DNA of 64,000 bases, from assembly GCA_965219935.1 (NCBI GenBank), contig CBDCOU010000003.1, positions 1,860,001 to 1,924,000 on the forward strand, written 5' to 3'. Origin of the DNA: Bin34 sp965219935. GTDB lineage: Bacteria; Chloroflexota; Anaerolineae; Caldilineales; Caldilineaceae. The position numbers and the translations under genes are program-made. The notes under the pieces were generated by a model. The model was not told where the DNA came from. It did not search any database and worked only from the letters and a program-made list of their open reading frames with translations. Positions 57,851-64,000 of the stretch are shown here, one piece after another (positions within the stretch are counted from its first letter, which is position 1; every line of letters starts with the position of its first letter).

Positions 57851-58818
57851 GTTGTCCCGACGCTGTCCGCGCGCAGCGATTCCAGACAGCCGCCTACCCG
57901 CTCAGCCGCCGGATAGGCACCCGGTACAAAGGCCCGGCCCGTCAATCGTTCCAGCACCTCGACGTATCGGCTTGCCGTCTGGTACGCCAACTCCTCCGGG
58001 AGCTCCGGTGGCCTCCCGCCCTCGCCCGCGAATCCGTGTGTCGTCAGCCACTTCCGCACGTACTCCTTGTCCCAGTTGGCGCGCGTCGGATCGTCCGCTT
58101 GCCAGTACCGGCTGCTGTCGGGAGTGTGGAATTCATCCATCAACAGGATGCGGCCCTCCCCATCGACTCCGAATTCGTATTTCGTGTCCACGAGCACAAG
58201 TCCCGCATCGGCCGCGACTTCCCGCCCGCGTCCAAAGAGGCCCAGTGCGAGTTCCTGCACCTGCGCCCAGGCCGCACCATCCAGCAGACCGCGCGCAACC
58301 ACCTCGTCGGACACGAGGGGCTCGTCGTGGCCAGTCAACGCCTTGGTGGTGGGCGTGACCAGCGGTTCCGGCAACGGATCGTCCTTGTGCAGACCGTCGG
58401 GCAGACGGTGGCCGTAGAGGACGCGCTCCCCCTGCGCATAGCGGGTCCAAAGCGAGGTCTGCGTCACACCCGTAATGTACCCGCGCACGACCACCTCGAC
58501 CCGTACGGGTTCGAGCCGCTGCGCCACCATGATGTTTGGATCCGGCACGGCGATGACCGCCGTGGGCGCGATGTCGGCCAGGGCTTCCGCCCAAAAGGCC
58601 GTCAACTGGTTGAGAACCTGTCCCCTGAAAGGTATCCCGCCCAGCACCCGATCAAAGGCGGAGATGCGGTCGGTGGTCACCAGCACCAGCCGCGGACCCA
58701 GGGCGAAGAGTTCGCGCACCTTCCCGGAATGGACAGGCGAGAGATGTCCCCCAACAGGCGGCAACCCGGTGAAGGGATTGCGCCAGGCCTCCGCAAAGAG
58801 GTCGCGGTTCAGTGTCAC
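57847..58818 (-). CDS. purC: Phosphoribosylaminoimidazole-succinocarboxamide synthase PurC
   Basis: 323 residues, the larger SAICAR synthetase type. SGKVRELFALGPRLVLVTTDRISAFDRVL, VRVEVVVRGYITG, DTKYEFGVDGEGRILLMDEFHTPDSSRYW. Converts CAIR plus aspartate to SAICAR. The GTG start overlaps the purQ stop (GTGA). Confidence 0.97.
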   Translation of the reverse strand: MTLNRDLFAEAWRNPFTGLPPVGGHLSPVHSGKVRELFALGPRLVLVTTDRISAFDRVLGGIPFRGQVLNQLTAFWAEALADIAPTAVIAVPDPNIMVAQRLEPVRVEVVVRGYITGVTQTSLWTRYAQGERVLYGHRLPDGLHKDDPLPEPLVTPTTKALTGHDEPLVSDEVVARGLLDGAAWAQVQELALGLFGRGREVAADAGLVLVDTKYEFGVDGEGRILLMDEFHTPDSSRYWQADDPTRANWDKEYVRKWLTTHGFAGEGGRPPELPEELAYQTASRYVEVLERLTGRAFVPGAYPAAERVGGCLESLRADSVGTT

Positions 58819-59594
58819 AGCGCCTCCACAAAGGCTTTAAAGAGACGGAGGCCCCTGGCGTCCACAGGCACCGGGACGGGACTGTGCCGGGACAGGAGAT
58901 GGTCCTCCGGATGGGGCATGAACCCCACGACCAGGCCGTCCGGGCTGCAAATTCCCGCCACGTCGCCGGCCGATCCGTTGGGGTTGTGCGGATAGCTTCC
59001 TGCGGCGGCCCCTCCGTCGGCCTGCACATAGCGCAGCGCAATCCGACCTTGTGCCGCGAGATGGTTCAGCATGTCCGCACCCCGTGTCAGGAAGCGCCCC
59101 TCGCCGTGGGCCACGGGGCAGAAAATCGGCATTGACAATCCCCGCAGCCAGTCGGCTGCACAATCGGCTGCCGGTGCCATGTGCACCCAACGGCATTCGA
59201 AACGCCCGCGCTCGTTGTGGGTCAGGGTGACGGCACGGTTCCCCGGCTTGTCGGGCTCGCACCCACCACCCAGCAAGCCCGACTTGACAAGCGTCTGGAA
59301 GCCATTGCAGATGCCGAGCACCCGTCCTCCCTGCCCCACAAAGGTTCCGACCGCGTCCTGCAGCCAGGTCGTCAGGTCAAGAGCCTGCAAGACACCGGCA
59401 CCCAATGCATCGCCGTATCCGAAACCGCCGGGCAGGACAACCGCCCGACAGCCAACCAGGGAGACGGTGCCCGCGCGGACATCCCGCACATGGGCAATCT
59501 CCGCCTTGGCACCAGCCAGTTCCAGGGCGCGCAGGGTCTCGGCGTCCCGGTTCGTGCCCGGCGAGTGGAAGATCAGGACACGGGGACGAGTCAT
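58815..59594 (-). CDS. purQ: Phosphoribosylformylglycinamidine synthase glutaminase subunit PurQ
   Basis: 259 residues from ATG 59594, 1 bp after the purL stop. Class I glutamine amidotransferase: LPGGFGYGDALGAGV, nucleophile cysteine in RVLGICNGFQTLVKSGLL, and HPEDH near the end for the catalytic His/Glu. It feeds ammonia to PurL. The longer open frame upstream overlaps purL and lacks family character. Confidence 0.96.
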   Translation of the reverse strand: MTRPRVLIFHSPGTNRDAETLRALELAGAKAEIAHVRDVRAGTVSLVGCRAVVLPGGFGYGDALGAGVLQALDLTTWLQDAVGTFVGQGGRVLGICNGFQTLVKSGLLGGGCEPDKPGNRAVTLTHNERGRFECRWVHMAPAADCAADWLRGLSMPIFCPVAHGEGRFLTRGADMLNHLAAQGRIALRYVQADGGAAAGSYPHNPNGSAGDVAGICSPDGLVVGFMPHPEDHLLSRHSPVPVPVDARGLRLFKAFVEAL

Positions 59595-59595
59595 C

Positions 59596-62433
59596 TCACC
59601 CCCCTGCACCCCGCCAACACGCTGCCAGCGCCTCCACGGCGGCATCAACATGCACCGTCCCATCGTGTCGCATCAGCACCCGCTCTCCACCCAGCCGCCC
59701 CAAGCGCAGCAGCGGCAGGTCGCGGCAGGCCGCCGTTACGGCCCCTGCAGCTTCCGGATCGATCTCGATCAGGATCCGGCCATTGCTTTCGCTGAACAGT
59801 GCGTGCCAAGGATCAGCATGGACTTCGGTCAGATCCAAGTCCATCCCCACGCGACCGGCGAGGGCCATCTCGACCGCCGCCAGCGCGAGGCCACCTTCGC
59901 TGGCGTCGTGGGCGGAGAGCACACTCCCGGACCGGATCAGCCCGTGCAGCGCGCGGTACCGGTCCCCGAATGCCGCCTTCGTCACGGGCGGTGTTCCTCC
60001 CGACAAGCCATACAGGTAGTGGAGAAGGCTGCCTCCCAGTTCCGCGCGGGTGTCGCCCAGGACGAAGAGCAGGGATCCGGAGCGCTTGGCGTGCGCCGTC
60101 ATGCAACGGTCGGCATCGGGCACAATGCCAATGCCGGAGATAAGGAGCGTACCCGGAATGGGCTCGCCGGCGTACTCGTTGTAGAGGCTGTCCTTGCCGG
60201 AGATGAAGGGAGCCTGCAGCGCGATCGCCGCGTCCCGGCACCCCTGCGCGGCCCGCACCAGCGCCCCCAGCCGATCGGGAAGCGTTGGATTGCCCCAGCA
60301 GAAGTTGTCAAGCAGGGCGATGTGGTCGGGGTCGGCACCGGCACAGACCAGGTTGCGAACGGTCTCGTCAACAGCGGCACCGCCCATGGCGTACGGATCG
60401 TGCAGGCCGAGCATCGGGTTGATCCCCTGGGCCACCGCGACGGCCCGGCCGGAACCCGCCGCCTCCAGCGGCTCGAAGACCACACCATCGGCCGGCCCGT
60501 CCTGGCAGGGGCCGGTCAGGGGCCGCACCAGTGTGCCGCCCCGCACTTCGTGGTCGAACGTGCGAATCACCTCCTCCTTGCTGGAGACCGACGGATGCAT
60601 CAGGAGAGTCTTCAGGGCTTCATTGCCATCGGTCCACGGAGTTCCGGTCGGGTCGCACGTTGAAGGCTCGCGGTGGACCGCGTTGAGTTCCGGGCGCGGC
60701 CAGCCGTGATGCACGAAGTCCATCGGCAGCCGTCCGACCGTCCGCCCCTCGTGCCGAATATGCAGTTCGCGGTCCCCGGTGAACTTGCCCAGAACACTCA
60801 GTTCGACCTCCCAGTGATCCGCCAAAGCCTGCAGCCGCGCCAGCCGTGCAGGCGGCACGGCCACCACCATCCGCTCCTGGGCTTCGGACAGCCACAGTTC
60901 CCAAGGGGCAAGATCCGGATACTTGACACGGATGCGGTCAAGGTGAACTTCCACCCCGAGCTCTTCGCCCATCTCGCCGACGGCGGACGAGAACCCGCCG
61001 GCACCGCAGTCCGTGACCGCCGTGTAGAGCCGTTCGTCGCGGGCCTGGCCCAGCAGTTCCATCAGTCCCTTTTCGAGAATGGGATCGCCAATCTGCACGG
61101 CACTGCCCTGTGTCTCCCGGGTGTCCTCGGCAAGATCCGCGGAGGAAAAGGTGGCGCCGTGCAGGCCGTCCAGCCCGGTCCGGCCGCCGAGCGCCACCAC
61201 CAGATCGCCGACCTCCGCGCCCGGCGGGTGGGCGCCGTGTGGCGCGACACCGATACAACCGCAGTAGACCAGAGGATTGTTCACATAGCCGCGGTCGTAG
61301 ACGATGGCACCACTCAGCGTGGGCAGCCCCAGTTTGTTCCCGTAGTCGCCGATCCCCCGCACAACCCCCTCCCGAATCCGACGCGGATGGAGGGTGCCGG
61401 CGGGAACCTCCGTGTCGGGCAGGTCCGGCGGACCAAAGCAGAGGACGTCGGTGGCGGCGACGGGCCGGGCCGAAACGCCAAGGACATCCCGCACGACACC
61501 GCCAACGCCGGTGTGCGCACCGCCGAAGGGATCCAGGGCGGAGGGGTGGTTGTGCGTCTCCACCTTGAACGCCAGATCCAGGTCGTCGGTGAACCGAATC
61601 ACCCCCGCATCATCCTCAAAAACCGAGACGAGCCACTCCTTGGCCACTTCGTGGTTGACCGCGCGGATGCAGGTATCAAAGATCCCGTCAATGGTCTCTG
61701 TGCCGATGGGCCGACCCTGCAAATCCTCGTGGCGGAAACGGATGCGGGCCTTGAAGGTCTTGTGCTGACAGTGCTCGGACCAGGTCTGGGCCAGCGTCTC
61801 CAGTTCCACATCCGTGGGATCGCGTCCGAAGTCCCGGAACGCCTGGCGGATGGCCTGCATCTCGTCGAGGCTCAGCGACAGACTCCGATTCCGGCTCAGG
61901 GCCGCCAGCCGCATGTCCGTGAGCTCGCGCAACGGTATGGTCTCGCAGCGGCTTGAATGCCCGGCCCCCTCCTCGAACTCGGGCTGCAACCAGCCCACCG
62001 CATACCGCTCCGTAGTCGCGTTGCACAACAGGTCGCGGGCGATCCGATGCAAGTCCTCCTCGCCGAGCGAGCCCGCGAATTCGTAGCGCGTCGCGCGTGC
62101 CGCGCGGGCAGGGGGAAGTCCCAGGCGAACCAATGCGTTCTCAAGGACGCGAGCCTCTGCATCCGTCACCCCGCGCTTGCGCGCGACCTCCACGGCTGCA
62201 GGGCTGCCTGCATGGTCCCGGGGCTCGCGTATCCACGCAGCCGTTTCGGTGACGGGGTCCCTGAGCAGCCGTGCACAGAGCAATTCCAGCGCGTCGTCGT
62301 CAAAGTCCGCGTCCAGGAAGTAAACCGCGGTCGCCTCGCAGGTGCCGATAGCGGTCAGACCCAGAAAGGGCAATTGGGCAGTGACTGCGCGTGCGCGGTG
62401 ACCCAAACCGCCCCGAATCTCCAGTCGAATCAC
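59596..62433 (-). CDS. purL: Phosphoribosylformylglycinamidine synthase, PurS-PurL fusion
   Basis: 945 residues; a small-type PurL is about 730-760. The first about 70 residues resemble PurS (IRLEIRGGLGHRARAV, ALELLCARLLRDPVTETAAW), and residues about 90-165 look like a second PurS-like unit (EEDLHRIARDLLCNATTERYAVGWL). PurL proper follows: LAQTWSEHCQHKTFKARI, AFKVETHNHPSALDPFGGAHTGVGG, VTDCGAGGFSSAVGEMGEEL, ISGKDSLYNEY. No separate purS exists in the operon. It converts FGAR to FGAM with PurQ. First gene of the nine-gene operon. Confidence 0.95.
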   Translation of the reverse strand: MIRLEIRGGLGHRARAVTAQLPFLGLTAIGTCEATAVYFLDADFDDDALELLCARLLRDPVTETAAWIREPRDHAGSPAAVEVARKRGVTDAEARVLENALVRLGLPPARAARATRYEFAGSLGEEDLHRIARDLLCNATTERYAVGWLQPEFEEGAGHSSRCETIPLRELTDMRLAALSRNRSLSLSLDEMQAIRQAFRDFGRDPTDVELETLAQTWSEHCQHKTFKARIRFRHEDLQGRPIGTETIDGIFDTCIRAVNHEVAKEWLVSVFEDDAGVIRFTDDLDLAFKVETHNHPSALDPFGGAHTGVGGVVRDVLGVSARPVAATDVLCFGPPDLPDTEVPAGTLHPRRIREGVVRGIGDYGNKLGLPTLSGAIVYDRGYVNNPLVYCGCIGVAPHGAHPPGAEVGDLVVALGGRTGLDGLHGATFSSADLAEDTRETQGSAVQIGDPILEKGLMELLGQARDERLYTAVTDCGAGGFSSAVGEMGEELGVEVHLDRIRVKYPDLAPWELWLSEAQERMVVAVPPARLARLQALADHWEVELSVLGKFTGDRELHIRHEGRTVGRLPMDFVHHGWPRPELNAVHREPSTCDPTGTPWTDGNEALKTLLMHPSVSSKEEVIRTFDHEVRGGTLVRPLTGPCQDGPADGVVFEPLEAAGSGRAVAVAQGINPMLGLHDPYAMGGAAVDETVRNLVCAGADPDHIALLDNFCWGNPTLPDRLGALVRAAQGCRDAAIALQAPFISGKDSLYNEYAGEPIPGTLLISGIGIVPDADRCMTAHAKRSGSLLFVLGDTRAELGGSLLHYLYGLSGGTPPVTKAAFGDRYRALHGLIRSGSVLSAHDASEGGLALAAVEMALAGRVGMDLDLTEVHADPWHALFSESNGRILIEIDPEAAGAVTAACRDLPLLRLGRLGGERVLMRHDGTVHVDAAVEALAACWRGAGG

Positions 62434-62831
62434 GGTTGAGGCCGTCTGTTAGCTGATGCTTGGCGCCATGCCGGTACAAAATAGACCGACAAATGACGCC
62501 GATGGGAGTGTGCCGTCACGTCCTACAATTGCGCCCCCTCAGCCGTTACCAGTTGATCGTGCACCAAACGGCGGGGATCAGGAAATCCTGCTTCCTACAC
62601 GCGTAGGTTCCGCACCCTCCCCGATGCCGAGATCCGGGGCTTTCCGTTGGCAGGTCAAAGACTGGTGCGATGGATCGTGTCAGGAACCATGGGGGGCTGC
62701 CCCAACGGGCGAACCTTGGCCAAACCAGGGGAACCAGAGGGAAGGGGCGAGGCTTGGCCATCCAGAACACATGACCCGCGACAAAACGGCCAATCCGTGT
62801 TGAAGCGAAGTCCGTGCATACACTATGCGGT
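62434..62831. other. 398-bp divergent region between purL and the glycosyltransferase gene
   Basis: It must hold the pur operon promoter. The most A/T-rich part is around 62475-62495 (TACAAAATAGACC on the plus strand). I found no purine-riboswitch core, PurR-like palindrome or small RNA. A small CCTAC/GTAGG hairpin occurs near 62594-62607. Confidence 0.4.
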
Positions 62832-63944
62832 ATGCGCATCCTGTTTGCTACTCCCCACCTGTTCCCCGACGTAGTCGGCGGATCCGGCCTCCATTCCGTG
62901 CATCTGATCCGGCACCTGGCCGGGGCCGGACACGAGCTGGACGTGCTTCATCCATATCCAACCCGCCACTTCCCGGACCTGACTTCCGTGGCGGAACACA
63001 CGCTCCCCAAGGGCCGTCACGTACTCGACTTCGCCCGGCACGTGGACCGCTGGACCGGTTCCCGGACTTGGGATGTGGGATACAGCGACGGCCTGCCGCT
63101 TGTGCGCTACCTGCGCCGCCGCCAGTTCCCGTGCATCGTGAACGACCACACTTGGCGGGAGTTCCAGCCACAGTACTTTCGGGGCTTCCTGCGCCACGAG
63201 CCGCGCAAAGCCCTGATCGATCTCGCCCTCTTCAGACCGCGCCTGTGGGCGCGCCGCCAGCTGGCCCGGAATTCGGACCATGCCGTCAGCATGGGTGGAC
63301 TGCTGGACGAGAACTTGTTCCAACAGTGCAACCTGGTCCCCGAACGCATCCTGAACCTGCCCAACGCCGTGGACGTGCATGCGCCGGAACTGGATGCGGA
63401 GCCAGCGCATGCCGGCGATCCGAGCCGCCTTCTCTACGTAGGAACCATCAGCTACCGCAAGGGAATTCACATTCTGATGGACACCATGCGCCACCTGCCG
63501 GACCTGGATGTCCATGTGCGTCTCGTGGGGGACGGCCCCTTGGTCGAAGCGGTCCGGAAGGCCGGTTTGGACAACGTGGAACTGGCCGGCCCGCGCTTCG
63601 GAACCGACCTGGCCCGGGAATACAGACAGGCCGGTGCCTTTGTCTACCCATCGCTCCACGAAGGCATGCCAACCGCCCTTTTGGAGGCGATGTGGCACCG
63701 TCTGCCGCTGGTGGCAACAGACGTAGGCGCCAACCGGCTGCTGGCCACCCACCAAACCGGACAGCTAATCCCGCCCAATGACGCGGCCGCCCTCGAAGGG
63801 GCCATCCGGCATCTGGATATCCAAACCGCCGGCGCCAGACGCGCCCAAGGCCAGGCGGGCCGCGATCTGGTACAGGATCAATACAGTTGGAATGTCGTAG
63901 GCCCCATGTATGAAGAGGCCTTCCGCACGGCCGCGGCAGGGTAG
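62832..63944 (+). CDS. Glycosyltransferase family 4 (GT-B fold)
   Basis: 370 residues from ATG 62832 (MRILFATPHLFPDVVGGSG); a GTG at 62814 is an alternative. N-terminal acceptor domain with the glycine-rich VVGGSGLHSVHLIRHL, C-terminal donor domain with LLYVGTISYRKGIHILMDTM, RLVGDGPLVEAV and the E-x7-E motif (HEGMPTALLEAM). It is a retaining transferase that uses a nucleotide-sugar, cytosolic or membrane-associated. The acceptor is unknown; no other glycan gene is in the window. Confidence 0.9.
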   Translation: MRILFATPHLFPDVVGGSGLHSVHLIRHLAGAGHELDVLHPYPTRHFPDLTSVAEHTLPKGRHVLDFARHVDRWTGSRTWDVGYSDGLPLVRYLRRRQFPCIVNDHTWREFQPQYFRGFLRHEPRKALIDLALFRPRLWARRQLARNSDHAVSMGGLLDENLFQQCNLVPERILNLPNAVDVHAPELDAEPAHAGDPSRLLYVGTISYRKGIHILMDTMRHLPDLDVHVRLVGDGPLVEAVRKAGLDNVELAGPRFGTDLAREYRQAGAFVYPSLHEGMPTALLEAMWHRLPLVATDVGANRLLATHQTGQLIPPNDAAALEGAIRHLDIQTAGARRAQGQAGRDLVQDQYSWNVVGPMYEEAFRTAAAG

Positions 63945-63945
63945 G

Positions 63946-63974
63946 CCACAGGCCGACCATTGGCCGACCTGTGG
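63946..63974 (+). terminator. Hairpin after the glycosyltransferase gene, possible terminator
   Basis: CCACAGG and CCTGTGG arms directly after the stop codon, with a GGCC/GGCC inner pair possible. No T-run follows within 10 bases, so termination would be weak or Rho-assisted. Confidence 0.35.
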
Positions 63975-64000
63975 TCCGGGTTTAGCCGCGGTCGTCCTCC

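Noticed and set aside
59071..60663. 530-residue plus-strand open frame
   Set aside because: Antisense of purQ/purL in GC-rich DNA.
62434..62831. Possible purine riboswitch or SRP RNA upstream of purL
   Set aside because: The conserved purine-aptamer loops and the SRP GGAA-loop region are not present on either strand.

Overview
The window is a 64 kb stretch of GC-rich (roughly 60-65 percent) bacterial chromosome with about 40 genes. It contains a core housekeeping half and an accessory/transport half. I infer a Chloroflexota bacterium, perhaps of the Caldilineaceae/SAR202-like type found in marine or sponge-associated communities. The reasons are the string alaS - baseplate-J-like membrane protein - ruvX - mltG, the stand-alone tig-clpP-clpX cluster, a PurS-PurL fusion in a nine-gene pur operon, very large family-5 solute-binding lipoproteins (about 670 residues, Ala/Pro/Glu-rich linker after the lipobox), and ankyrin, PhyH and Rpn-type accessory genes. 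No 16S rRNA or other decisive marker is present, so the phylum is inference.

Layout. 1-3885: end of an HpcH/HpaI aldolase, a PLP-dependent decarboxylase and a phytanoyl-CoA-dioxygenase-like protein fused to HEAT repeats. 4061-10702: an accessory island with an AAA/PD-(D/E)XK protein, a decayed Rpn-type nuclease gene, a 15-repeat ankyrin lipoprotein, a broken IS5-family element, an LRR gene that looks frameshifted, and a second remnant of an Rpn-type 3' end. The two Rpn remnants share about 200 bp of 3' flank.

10728-33129, all minus strand: two complete oligopeptide-type ABC importers. In transcription order the genes are oppF2, an Asp-box beta-propeller secreted protein, a solute-binding protein, an OLD-family ATPase/TOPRIM gene, oppB2, oppC2, oppD2, an N-succinylamino-acid racemase/OSBS-family enolase, solute-binding protein 2, a truncated copy of the racemase 3' end, solute-binding protein 1, oppB1, oppC1, oppD1, oppF1 and a small membrane protein. 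Solute-binding proteins 1 and 2, with the racemase tails upstream of each, are a 2.5 kb tandem duplication. Strong hairpins, one a perfect 34-bp palindrome, sit after solute-binding protein 1, after solute-binding protein 2 and before solute-binding protein 3, as expected where the binding protein must be made in excess over the permease.

33337-45178: a TPR lipoprotein with a clear terminator, tig-clpP-clpX, an M1-type metallopeptidase, a HAD hydrolase and mutL. 45356-51462, plus strand: alaS, baseplate-J-like membrane protein, ruvX, mltG. 51576-62433, minus strand: the tightly coupled purL(S)-purQ-purC-purE-purK-purF-purD-purM-purN operon, which covers most steps from PRPP to SAICAR; purB, purH and the AMP/GMP branches are not in the window. 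62832-63944: a GT4 glycosyltransferase. I found no rRNA, tRNA, tmRNA, SRP RNA, CRISPR array or known riboswitch.
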